DNA from: Pirellulaceae bacterium
Lineage (GTDB): Bacteria > Planctomycetota > Planctomycetia > Pirellulales > Pirellulaceae
Reading direction: 5' to 3'
Length of the DNA: 59,256 nt
Assembly (NCBI GenBank): GCA_018402565.1
Contig: JAGYIQ010000014.1
Coordinates: 1-59,256, forward strand
Shown piece after piece: positions 1 to 7,654 of the stretch. The position numbers were made by a program, and so were the translations under genes. Each line of letters begins with the position of its first letter. Position 1 is the first letter of the stretch. Below the pieces are notes generated by a model. It saw nothing but the letters and a program-made list of their open reading frames with translations. It searched no databases and had not been told where the DNA came from.

Positions 1-69
1 AGTTTGGGTAGCTAGAACGCTCCCCCAATAACAATCAAAAAGAAGGATCTTTGCCCCTTGGCCACACCG
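1..69 (-). repeat. R1-family repeat copy, 3' exon of the group II intron
   Basis: Read on the minus strand this starts CGGTGTGGCCAAGGGGC and ends in CTAGCTACCCAAACT, the same layout as the R1 repeats at 2044-2220 and 5047-6180. It is the downstream half of one repeat copy that has been split by the intron at 70-2018. Confidence 0.8.
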
Positions 70-111
70 ATAGGGGTAGGGAAGACTGGTTACCCAGTCT
101 CCCCTCCCTCC

Positions 112-144
112 GAACCGTACGTGCAGATTTCCCGCATACGGCTC
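112..144 (-). ncRNA. Group II intron domain V
   Basis: The minus strand reads GAGCCGTATGCGGG, a small loop, then TGCACGTACGGTTC. This is the near-invariant domain V catalytic hairpin with its AGC-type triad. It lies 14 nt downstream of the maturase stop codon, and domain VI follows at once. Confidence 0.88.
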
Positions 145-157
145 TCCAGAAGATAGG

Positions 158-1516
158 TCACCACCGAGTGGGTTGACTGAGCAGGCAATAGGCTGTCTCT
201 AGGCTAAATAACCCTTGCCTGACAAAGAAGATGTTCGGCCAAAGCTGATGATCTGACCCGCGCCCCCGACCTCGCTTATGCTGACGCTTGCGGAGGATGC
301 TCCGCAAACGCATGCGTAGCCATTTGTCGAGTGGCGGGAACGTCGTCCCGTGGCTGTGTTTGAAGTAGCCAAACCAGCCTTCGAGGGTGCGATTGAGGTC
401 GGCTATGATGTCCGAAAGGCTGTGACCATTGCTGCGCGGAGTCTTCGCCCGAATCGTGTCCTTGAGCTTCTGGAGACTCTTGGAGCGTGGCCAGCGATAG
501 CCTCGCTCGAAGTGGTAACCCAAGAAATCAAAACCCGATTCATTGGCGTTGACTAGCTGTGTCTTGACCGGATGCAGCGTCAGTTTGACCTCGGTTGTCC
601 AGGTTTGGATCAGAGCCAAGGCCGACTCGGCGGCTTCCCGTGTGCGACACAAGACAACAAAGTCGTCGGCATACCGTACCATTTCATATCCGTGTTCCTG
701 GAGCAGGTGGTCTAGCGGATCCAGATAGATGTTGCTTAACAGGGGACTGAGGACTGAACCTTGCGGGCAGCCCATTTCGGGTGTCCACGTGGCCATGTCC
801 TCGAATATTTCCTGAGTCAGCAGTTGTCGTATCAGGTGCAGTACCCGTCCATCGGCAATCTTGGTCTCGATGCGCGACATTAGTATGTCGTGGTTGATCG
901 AGTCAAAATAGCCTTTAAGGTCCGCGTCCACCACGTAGTGGTAGCCAGCATCTAGAAGTTGCTCCACTCGGCTCAAGGCGTCGTGGCATCCTCGACCGGG
1001 ACGAAAGCCGTAGCTATGCTCGGCAAAGTCTCGTTCGAAGATTGGCTCTATGACATGGCGTAGTGCGTTCTGGGCCGTTCGATCGCGTACCGTTGGAATA
1101 CCAAGCGGGCGCTTTTCAGTGCTGCCTGCTTTGTCGATCCAGGTTCGCCGCACGGACTGAGGTTGATAGGTCTCAGTCTTAAGTGCGACCGAAAGTCGGT
1201 CGATCTCTTGATCCAGTCCTTTTTGGAACATCTCAATCGTGACGTGGTCAACTCCCGCAGCACCATCGTTCCGAGCGACCTCTTTGAAGGCCGATCGGAG
1301 GTTGGCAGGGGAGTAAACCTTATCAATCAGACTAAACCATTTTCCTCCTTGCACACCGTTTTCCAGTGCAGTCAACATCCGATCCGTCCAAACGCTCGCT
1401 TCAGTCCATGACCAGCGGGTGTTTTCTTCCCCGAAGTCAAATTGTTGCTGGACTTTTCTGGCTTGCTTAGCCGCAAAGGGCACTGGCGCCAGTTTTGATT
1501 GCGATCGTTTATTCAT
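158..1516 (-). CDS. ltrA: Group II intron reverse transcriptase/maturase
   Basis: This intron-encoded protein copies the spliced-in intron RNA into DNA and helps the intron fold. About 452 residues. Reverse transcriptase blocks appear in order: RPLGIPTVRDRTAQNAL, SYGFRPGRGCHDAL, DADLKGYFDSINHDIL, the GCPQGSVLSPLLSNIYLD block, the catalytic VRYADDF, and DFLGYHF. The C-terminal maturase (X) region follows, with LEGWFGYFKHSHG. No HNH endonuclease follows the X domain, so mobility would rely on RT-primed insertion at a hairpin or a replication fork. An alternative GTG start lies one codon upstream of the chosen ATG; AGGGAG sits just upstream. All catalytic residues look intact, so it is probably active. 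Confidence 0.95.
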   Translation of the reverse strand: MNKRSQSKLAPVPFAAKQARKVQQQFDFGEENTRWSWTEASVWTDRMLTALENGVQGGKWFSLIDKVYSPANLRSAFKEVARNDGAAGVDHVTIEMFQKGLDQEIDRLSVALKTETYQPQSVRRTWIDKAGSTEKRPLGIPTVRDRTAQNALRHVIEPIFERDFAEHSYGFRPGRGCHDALSRVEQLLDAGYHYVVDADLKGYFDSINHDILMSRIETKIADGRVLHLIRQLLTQEIFEDMATWTPEMGCPQGSVLSPLLSNIYLDPLDHLLQEHGYEMVRYADDFVVLCRTREAAESALALIQTWTTEVKLTLHPVKTQLVNANESGFDFLGYHFERGYRWPRSKSLQKLKDTIRAKTPRSNGHSLSDIIADLNRTLEGWFGYFKHSHGTTFPPLDKWLRMRLRSILRKRQHKRGRGRGSDHQLWPNIFFVRQGLFSLETAYCLLSQPTRW

Positions 1517-2018
1517 CACGGTTCCATCTCCCTGCGTCCCTTCGCTCCACCGGCGTTAACCGGCTTCTCAGCTACTATGGACGCTCTGATTCCTGGATAG
1601 CGGTTCTTCGGCACCCTTGCCCATGAAATGGGAGTGGTGTCTGAACGCCGTCCTAATCTACCCAGGCTTCCTTGCTTCATGTGATCGAATCTTCCAACCA
1701 TTCCGTCTCCAACCACCTTTCGTTGTCCCTGGGTCGCAGTCTGGTTTCCAAACCACAGGGCTTACCGCCGCAAATCTGCCGTACGGGCAGATTGCATCTA
1801 CGCTCGTAGACCATGGCGTCTGTTGGGCTTCACCCTTTGGGGGGCAGGCTCGCCACAACGACCGGCCGAATCGAGTTCGTCATCCTACGGACTAGTTGTT
1901 CACCTCCAGTTGCTCTCCACCCCGCCTCGCGGCGACGCAGTTACTTTCAGTTACAAGGCTCAGACAATGCCTTGGCAAGGACTTTCACCTTGCTGATTCA
2001 ATCCACTCGCAAGCGCAC

Positions 2019-2230
2019 CCCCCGGCGGGTTTACCCCGCCGGAGCGAAAGTTTGGGTAGCTAGACCGCTCCCCCAACGATCAAAAAGAAGGCTCTTTGCC
2101 CCTTGGCCACATCGCCACCTTCGGCCTCGTGCCGATGGGGCGATGACTGACTAGCTACCAGCTCCCCCCAAATAATCAAAAAGAAGGATCGTTGCCTCTT
2201 GGCCACACCGCCACCCTGAGGCTTTTTTTT
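2019..2230 (-). repeat. R1-family repeats, about two copies
   Basis: Two imperfect minus-strand copies carry GTGGCCAAGGGGCAAAG, a TTCTTTTTGAT block and TAGCTACCCAAACT. The first copy is the 5' exon of the intron. The region has no credible gene. Confidence 0.75.
2022..2042 (-). terminator. Terminator-like hairpin at the intron insertion site
   Basis: CCGGCGGG and CCCGCCGG form a perfect 8-bp stem around a 5-nt loop. The intron 5' end lies 3 nt beyond the hairpin on the minus strand. No U-tract follows, because the intron replaces it; equivalent hairpins in intact R1 copies are also followed by G-runs. It may therefore be a recognition structure rather than a working terminator. Confidence 0.6.
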
Positions 2231-2408
2231 AGCTATTGGAAGGTCGAGCCGCCGGATCAAGGTGCTTAAATTGCGGCTCCTCGTTGTTCCTACAGGGGCC
2301 GTTCGCCCGCAGATTCCTAATCTAAATTCCGGATTTTAAAACGGACGCAAAGTCTACGAGAGCTTCCTACAGCCCCGTCACCACCGCCTCGCCGCGAACG
2401 CCGATCCC
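2231..2408. other. Intergenic, no gene seen
   Basis: Lower-GC spacer between the R1 repeats and the end of the 2409-2906 gene. I see no convincing gene or structured RNA. Confidence 0.5.
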
Positions 2409-2906
2409 CTAATTGTAGGGAACAATGTGCTGTACATGGTCCATCACGTTCACATATCCCAAAGGTGCTAAGGGAGGAATTCGAGTTCCATCTTGCAAAA
2501 ACTCAAACGACAGCATGATTGTTACAGCTCGACCGCACGTCAAACAATCCGAAATGAAATTGAACGGATAAATTGCAAGTGCTCGATCCTTCGAAAAAAC
2601 TCCTATTGCCTGAGATTCATCGGGCCCGAAAAAAGTCAACGAAGCCCACTCCCAACTCAGCTCTCTCGCCAACTGAGCACCCCAAAGACATCCAAAAAAT
2701 ATATCGGGTCTTTCGGTATCCGGTTTTTTCGCAGCACCTTGCTGCATTTTTCGCACATGTCGATCGATCTGTGTAACGATTTTCTGTGGTTTGGCACTGT
2801 CAGGAAGCCTTAAGAACTTTAATGCGTCGACAATGACTTTACATATCAATTCCTCATGTTCGGGAACTAAAGGTGTTTCGATAACACTTGCTCTTGATTT
2901 TGCCAT
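2409..2906 (-). CDS. Hypothetical protein in toxin-immunity locus, possible second immunity protein
   Basis: About 165 residues from the ATG chosen here; a TTG start 36 nt upstream is also open. I do not recognise a named domain with certainty. The middle has FFGCLWGAQLARELSWEW and the C-terminal half DRALAIYPFNFI and GYVNVMDHVQHIVP, with no signal peptide or membrane segment, so it is probably a small soluble protein. It starts 55 nt after the Imm11-like gene on the same strand and lies downstream of a polymorphic toxin end. By position it is a candidate second immunity or accessory gene of that locus. GC content is lower than in the genes further right, in keeping with transferred DNA. Confidence 0.6.
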   Translation of the reverse strand: MAKSRASVIETPLVPEHEELICKVIVDALKFLRLPDSAKPQKIVTQIDRHVRKMQQGAAKKPDTERPDIFFGCLWGAQLARELSWEWASLTFFGPDESQAIGVFSKDRALAIYPFNFISDCLTCGRAVTIMLSFEFLQDGTRIPPLAPLGYVNVMDHVQHIVPYN

Positions 2907-2961
2907 GACGGTTTCATCGGTGGAAATTGCCCTACAGGTCAAGCATCATTTCGTTGCCCGA

Positions 2962-3939
2962 TTAGCTTGGCTCGATAACTTTGGCGACTTCTTTCGCTTC
3001 TCTATCGTAGAACCCACCGTCCCGAAGGTAAACCATGACGGGGTTCGGCCAATCCAGTTGCCTGATTAACGGTCGTATTGCTGTGAACAGCTTGCTTGCG
3101 TCTGGAGTGCTGAAAAACATTCTGCACGAATCGCCACTGATTTCACGTAACCCACACGAGCCAAGATAGGGCGAGTTGGTCCGTTTGACTTGAAGTCGCT
3201 GATCGATGCTTTTTTCGAACGTCGTGATTTTTCGCTTAAAGGCTCGCATTCCAGATAGCGGAAACGAGAGTATCAATGTTTGGCAACTGAGTGACGCATC
3301 CTCTCCGGAGTTAATGGGCTTTTGATCTTCCCAATCGACACCCTTTGGTAACGGCCAAACCTTCCGAAAACTTAGACCCTTTAAGCCGTGGGACAAAACG
3401 CAATCGACAAACGGCCGTGTCACAAGCACAGTTCCTGGACATACTCGGAGCCAGAAAATCCTCAAACTCTCGACTTTTCGTGGGTGAAATACAAATCGTC
3501 TTATTTCATAAGCATACAACCCTCGTATTCGCCAGTCACAGCGAGATTCCTTGCAATCAAGAGCGTCACTAATGGTCGTCACGTTATAGAGGAAGTATTT
3601 CGTTCTTGTTTTAGTAGTAAGAGGCAGTAGTTCACCGTTCTCCTTTAACATCGGGCCTAATGCGCTCACCGCCCGATCGCTAAAGACGGGATAAATCAAG
3701 TTAGCACATGGATAATCATTAAACTCTGCAACTCGGCCGGCGGCTTTCAACGGTCGCCACACATTTTTCAGCGGCGTTTGCTCCCAATCGCGGTTCTTTC
3801 TGACCCCAAAACCCGGCGCAAGATCGTCAGCAAGGTCTGATCTCCCAAGGAGAGACTTTTCCGTTTGAATTGCAAATCCTTCGAATCGAGGGTCGTCAAG
3901 TATCTGTCTCAATGCAAAAACTTCTAGGTCTGCTTTCAT
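2962..3939 (-). CDS. Imm11-like (DUF1629) immunity protein
   Basis: 325 residues. The segment YPVFSDRAVSALGPML, then GELLPL and YFLYNVTTISDALD, matches the conserved core of the imm11/DUF1629 family: a promised 'SerineAlaLeu' helix, then a YxLNVxxxxDALD strand. These proteins commonly neutralise polymorphic toxins. The N-terminal 70 and C-terminal 150 residues are less typical, so assignment rests on the core and on context. The ATG lies one base after the final stop of the broken HINT-AHH toxin frame, the usual tight toxin-immunity arrangement. The frame is fully open and looks functional although the toxin is dead, so it may persist to protect against related toxins from neighbours. Confidence 0.65.
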   Translation of the reverse strand: MKADLEVFALRQILDDPRFEGFAIQTEKSLLGRSDLADDLAPGFGVRKNRDWEQTPLKNVWRPLKAAGRVAEFNDYPCANLIYPVFSDRAVSALGPMLKENGELLPLTTKTRTKYFLYNVTTISDALDCKESRCDWRIRGLYAYEIRRFVFHPRKVESLRIFWLRVCPGTVLVTRPFVDCVLSHGLKGLSFRKVWPLPKGVDWEDQKPINSGEDASLSCQTLILSFPLSGMRAFKRKITTFEKSIDQRLQVKRTNSPYLGSCGLREISGDSCRMFFSTPDASKLFTAIRPLIRQLDWPNPVMVYLRDGGFYDREAKEVAKVIEPS

Positions 3940-3940
3940 T

Positions 3941-4773
3941 CTACATGCATCTCCCAGGTTTGACTCGTCGCCACATATTGTTCAACGCTCTTTTGGCAGA
4001 CTCCTCATCATCCACCCTCCTAAGCATTTCGGCGAGGTCGCGGAAATAATCATTTGAGTGAGTACCTGCATGCCCTGCTTCCGCCCAAAATCCATTGATC
4101 AATGTATCTCGCTTATCTTTTCCGATGTACTTGTCAAACTGCTTTTGTGATGATGCAATGCTCTTATAACGTCAGCCGGATACTTGGTATCTGTAAAATC
4201 TCCGGTCGGAACTAGATGCGCCGCCTACATCCCCGGGGGTCTAGCGTATCCGCGATTCTCCATGTCTTTGCCGAGTGCTTTACTGTGATCCCCATTGGTT
4301 TCACAGCCCTTCTTCTTGCCCTTCCCCACATTATGCGCCAGCACCCCACTAGCACCAACGTAATAAACATGTTCGTCTTGGACTTCGAGGTTGTAAACAG
4401 GGGTGGGGCCGGGGCGGGGGAGTCTTTGTTGGACCCAGACGGTGTCGCCGGAGAGGTTCTTGAGTCGCTCGCCAAGGCGCAGGTCCATCGCGGCGACGTA
4501 GTCGTGACGGTCCTGGGACCAGATTGGATGGTTGCCCGTGACCCCGATTCGCTCCCACGACGGATCAATGCTCGTTGCCCGCGACGCCCGCGGGTACAGC
4601 AGAGCTTCCTCGGAGGTTTGGAGAGTGGTGAGTGGGTCAGTCGGTGAGCTAGACGCTGAAGTCAGGTGAGTGGAACTGGGCGAACCCACTCCGGCCGGTG
4701 GTTGGGGGCTGAGATACAGATCGACGAGGTCGCTGCTGGCGTGGTGGAAGGTGGTGAGAGGCGGATCCACCAC
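3941..4773 (-). pseudogene. Polymorphic toxin 3' remnant: HINT domain plus AHH nuclease
   Basis: The 5' part of a large secreted toxin (Rhs/YD or similar) is missing. What remains begins with a pretoxin-HINT autoprotease domain: VTGNHPIWSQDR, LGERLKNLSG, and VYNLEVQDEHVYYVG ending GVLAHN (about 4540-4325). A short linker leads to a TAG after RPPGM (4225-4227). Reading past it gives AAHLVPTGDFTD, then a one-base frame change near 4160, then FDKYIGKDKRDTLINGFW and AEAGHAGTHSNDYF. These are the conserved elements of the AHH nuclease family (HNH/Endo VII fold). The stop is explained by a CAG to TAG change. The frame ends at 3941, one base before the immunity gene. The locus is a decayed 'orphan' toxin cassette. 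Confidence 0.75.
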
Positions 4774-4859
4774 TGCACCTAACCAGTGGCACGCCTATTC
4801 TCCGAGCCGGATCCAACGACTAATTTGTTGCGGTCTGCCGCAGCAAAGGTAAAAAAATG

Positions 4860-4900
4860 AGATAGCCCAGGGCATCGCCCTTGGGTTTGCGGGGATGGAG
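4860..4900 (-). terminator. Hairpin with T-run, minus strand
   Basis: On the minus strand CCCAAGGGC / GCCCTGGG form a stem followed by TATCTCATTTTTTT. It has the form of a rho-independent terminator but also resembles a small interspersed palindrome. It lies upstream of the toxin remnant. Confidence 0.45.
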
Positions 4901-5613
4901 TCTGAGCGGTCGACTGCCAGGTTGGGTTAACGGCACAAACTTCTCCGAGATCGCAAATGGGGAATGTGTTTTGCGACACTTCGGTTGTGCATGGCATGGT
5001 GGTGACTGGCCGCTAGACGACGCTTCACCCTCCGCTCCATGCCGGCGGTGTGACCAAGGGGCGAAGAGCCAGCTTCTTGAATTTGCGGGGAGCTTTCTCG
5101 CTGCCAAACTTTCGGTCCCACGCGTAAACCAGTGGGGTGCGGTGTGACCAAGGGGCGACGTTCCGCATCTTGGGTCTTTGGGGGAGACGGTCTAGCTACC
5201 CAAACTTGCGCTCCCACGGGGGTGAACCCGTGGGGGGCGGTGTGACCAAGGGGCGAAGAGCCAGCTTCTTGTTTGAGGGGGAAGCGTGGTAGCCGGTCAG
5301 TCAGCGCTCCGCCGGGACAAGACCGAGCGGTGGCGGTGTGACCAAGGGGCAACGTTCCGCATCTTGGGTCTTTGGGGGAGACGGTCTAGCTACCCAAACT
5401 TCCGCTCCCACGGGGGTGAACCCGTGGGGGGCGGTGTGACCAAGGGGCAACGTTCCGCATCTTGGGTCTTTGGGGGAGACGGTCTAGCTACCCAAACTTT
5501 CGCTCCCACGGGGGTGAACCCGTGGGGGGCGGTGTGACCAAGGGGCGAAGATCCAGCTTCTTGTTTGAGGGGGAAGTGTGGTAGCCGGTCAGTCAGCGCT
5601 CCGCCGGGACAAG

Positions 5614-5741
5614 GGGCTTGTTGATTTTTCCAGACTTACACGTGAAATTGCCGTCCGATTCAAGGAAATCTGACAAAAACACGGCGTTTTCCGGTCAATC
5701 GAAACGCTTGACGCGTTCCGCTACGGAAAATCAACAAGCCC
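5614..5741 (+). mobile_element. R2 element: 128-bp inverted-repeat unit with CAAG flanks
   Basis: Begins GGGCTTGTTGATTTTTCC and ends GGAAAATCAACAAGCCC, a near-perfect terminal inverted repeat. CAAG occurs on both sides (5610-5613 and 5742-5745), while the otherwise similar unoccupied repeat has one CAAG at 5318-5321. No transposase is encoded, which suggests a non-autonomous (MITE-like) element. Confidence 0.6.
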
Positions 5742-5939
5742 CAAGCCCGAACGGTGGCGGTGTGACCAAGGGGCGACGTTCCGCATCTTGGGTCTTTGGG
5801 GGAGACGGTCTAGCTACCCAAACTTCCGCTCCCACGGGGGTGAACCCGTGGGGGGCGGTGTGACCAAGGGGCGAAGAGCCAGCTTCTTGTTTGAGGGGGA
5901 AGTGTGGTAGCCGGTCAGTCAGCGCTCCGCCGGGACAAG

Positions 5940-6067
5940 GGGCTTGTTGATTTTTCCAGACTTACACGTGAAATTGCCGTCCGATTCAAGGAAATCTGAC
6001 AAAAACACGGCGTTTTCCGGTCAATCGAAACGCTTGACGCGTTCCGCTACGGAAAATCAACAAGCCC
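5940..6067 (+). mobile_element. R2 element, second copy
   Basis: Essentially the same as the copy at 5614-5741, 326 bp downstream. It belongs to the tandemly duplicated segment, so it is a passenger of duplication and not an independent insertion. Confidence 0.6.
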
Positions 6068-6380
6068 CAAGCCCGAACAGTGGCGGTGTGACCAAGGGGC
6101 AACGTTCCGCATCTTGGGTCTTTGGGGGAGACGGTCTAGCTACCCAAACTTCCGCTCCGGCGGGGTAAACCCGCACGGGGGCGTTGTGCTCAAGCGGTAA
6201 AGATCCTTCTTTATGATTGTCAGGGGAAGGGCGTTGTCGCAGCCCAACTTTCGGTCCCACTGGCAAGCCAGCGGGGGCCGATGGGTTGCGGCCGCCTGAA
6301 GGCGGGAGCGCGGGGCGAGGGCCTGGTTTGGGCCACGTTTATTGGGCCGAGTTTGGTCGCCTGAAGGCGGAACGTTGCTA

Positions 6381-6409
6381 GAAAACGAAAGAGCCCTTGT
6401 TTCCAAGGG
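6381..6409 (+). repeat. att-like direct repeat, left copy
   Basis: 29 nt (GAAAACGAAAGAGCCCTTGT, continuing to CCAAGGG) that match 7250-7278 at 28 of 29 positions. The right copy is the terminator of the tRNA gene. The pair brackets an 840-bp segment with HTH and KilA-N remnants. Confidence 0.6.
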
Positions 6410-6418
6410 ATTGAACTG

Positions 6419-6646
6419 GTGCCAAACCGGGAAATATCAGTGCCCAAGTTCAGCGGTCGAAAAGTGGTGACCGCGAGACTTATCCAACGATTCCGGCGAT
6501 ACCGTTGGTCGAACACCTCCCAGTCAGCTTCCACTAGAATCGCTCGGAGCCTCGGCGTCGCCCAGGGCACCGTCCGGGCCTGGTCCGAGGTTGGCAAATT
6601 GTCGATGCACAAGAACCCGGCTAATGGGAAGGGGCTACTTGCATGA
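6419..6646 (+). pseudogene. Helix-turn-helix protein fragment (recombinase C-terminus-like)
   Basis: 75 residues from a GTG start. A helix-turn-helix is visible in ARSLGVAQGTVRAWSEVGKL, followed by HKNPANGKGLL. This resembles the C-terminal HTH that follows the catalytic part of some planctomycete serine recombinases and transposases, but the catalytic part is absent. It overlaps the start of the KilA-N frame by 4 bases. It could be a small intact DNA-binding protein; I think a remnant is more likely because the neighbour is broken and the pair sits between att-like repeats. Confidence 0.4.
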
Positions 6647-7141
6647 GCAAATCCAAACGCACTAGCATCGAAGTCCAGGGAACGTCCATCGGGATACTTA
6701 CGCAGCCAGGCGGGGACTACATCTCTCTCACGGACATGGTGCGGAACTTCGATGGAGCGGGCGCCCTACTCGAGCAATGGCTCAAGAACAAGGACACCGT
6801 GCTCTTTCTCGGAGTCTGGGAACGTATCAACAACCCGGACTTTAATTCCCTCGAATTCGAGGGAATTAAAAATGAAGCAGGCCGAAACAGTTTCTTCCTT
6901 TCGGCCAAAACATGGATCAATGTGACCCGAGCCATAGGACTGATCGCGAGTGCTGGGCGCTACGGCGGCACCTATGCCCACGCAGCTCGTTGTCCTGACC
7001 AACTTAGAAAGCCTCAACTCTGTGCTCATCCGCCAGGGGGCGTCCCAGCCAGAACGGCTGCAGAAGCTCAATGAAATCGCCATCACGCAAATGCGAACTT
7101 TGTTGTCAGACACCAACATCAAGCGGCTGAAAGAATCGTAA
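6643..7141 (+). pseudogene. KilA-N domain protein with internal deletion
   Basis: KilA-N proteins are phage- and plasmid-type DNA-binding proteins. The N-terminal part is a good KilA-N domain: YISLTDMVRNFDG, LEQWLKNKDTVLFLGVWE, FNSLEFEGIKNEAG, FFLSAKTWI, then AIGLIASAGRYGGTYAH. After YAH (about 6980) the reading frame changes and the sequence jumps to QLVVLTNLESLNSVLIRQG and ERLQKLNEIAITQM, the normal C-terminal region of the family. The middle third (the segment after GGTYAHKDIAFEFA in relatives) is missing. An internal deletion that changes the frame explains this. The start follows the HTH fragment with a 4-base overlap. Not expected to be functional. Confidence 0.75.
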
Positions 7142-7249
7142 CCGTTCACGGCAACGGGGCAATCGTTGGGGCAGGGGGTGGGGACATCTTTGGCGGAAAG
7201 TACCGCATTAAGCGGAAACGAGCGGAAGCAAAAGAGCGGTTTTCCCGAG

Positions 7250-7278
7250 GAAAACGAAAAAGCCCTTGTTTCCAAGGG
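7250..7278 (+). repeat. att-like direct repeat, right copy (tRNA terminator)
   Basis: Matches 6381-6409 with one mismatch. It includes the terminator stem of the adjacent tRNA, which would make the tRNA 3' region the attachment site. Confidence 0.6.
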
Positions 7279-7282
7279 CTCT
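7253..7282 (-). terminator. Rho-independent terminator of the tRNA gene
   Basis: The minus strand reads AGCCCTTG-GAAA-CAAGGGCT followed by TTTTCGTTTTCC, directly downstream of the tRNA. Confidence 0.8.
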
Positions 7283-7286
7283 TTGA

Positions 7287-7360
<74 letters not shown>

Positions 7361-7373
7361 AAAGTGCGAACAA

Positions 7374-7401
7374 CACGCGGTTTTACGGTCGAAACCGCGT
7401 G
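7374..7401. other. 10-bp perfect hairpin upstream of the tRNA
   Basis: CACGCGGTTT pairs with AAACCGCGTG around an 8-nt loop. It ends 13 nt upstream of the tRNA 5' end on the minus strand. It may mark the end of an upstream transcript or a processing site. Confidence 0.5.
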
Positions 7402-7654
7402 ATGGGTCGCCCCTGATCACACCCCACTACACCTGCTACCACACCCGACTACACCTGCTACTACACCCGACACCCGGAACGACACCCGCAGGACACTTGT
7501 TCCCTCGATTGCGATGTCGTTTCGCGACCGGCATGGCTGGGCCACGCGTATCATTCGGGCCTAGTTATGAAACCTGGCTCGCGTGTGTGGTTCGCGTCGT
7601 TTCGCTCGGGCCCAATTCTAGCGGACGGGGCAAAAATTCAAAGCCCGGCCCGCT

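Larger units (their letters stand above)
70..2018 (-). mobile_element. Group II intron, complete, with maturase gene
   Basis: The minus strand starts GTGCGCTTGCGAG at 2018, the canonical group II 5' end, followed by the conserved GTGAAAGTCC stretch of domain I. It ends in a 33-34-nt domain V (112-144) and a domain VI hairpin (71-108), with an AT 3' end at 70. The maturase is encoded between the 5' domains and domain V. The total is 1,949 nt. The 5' exon ends in an 8-bp perfect hairpin (2022-2042), and the 3' exon is the remainder of the R1 repeat. Uninterrupted R1 copies (for example 5225-5245) show the empty site: a G-run followed directly by CGGTGTG. Insertion next to terminator-like hairpins is known for class C introns. 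I cannot assign the class from sequence alone. Confidence 0.9.
5040..6240 (+). repeat. R1 repeat array, nine or more copies
   Basis: GGTGTGACCAAGGGGC recurs at about 5047, 5139, 5238, 5334, 5432, 5533, 5757, 5857 and 6083, with a diverged copy near 6181. Two alternating bodies occur. One carries CGCATCTTGGGTCTTTGGG and CTAGCTACCCAAACTT and ends in a hairpin (CCCACGGGGG/CCCGTGGGG). The other carries AGCTTCTTGTTTGAGGGGG and AGTCAGCGCTCCGCCGGG. Two R2 insertions interrupt it, and a 326-bp segment is tandemly duplicated (5529-5854 and 5855-6180). Short frames across the array are not credible genes. Confidence 0.85.

Noticed and set aside
158..1516. Reverse transcriptase as part of a retron or diversity-generating element
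   Set aside because: Maturase X domain, intron 5' GTGCG end and domain V are all present, so it is a group II intron protein. No template/variable repeat or retron RNA seen.
5286..6168. Small plus-strand frames that share a peptide ending ATQTFAPTGVNPWGAV
   Set aside because: They repeat because the R1 DNA repeats. No ribosome site and no family; the DNA structure (hairpins) explains the conservation better.
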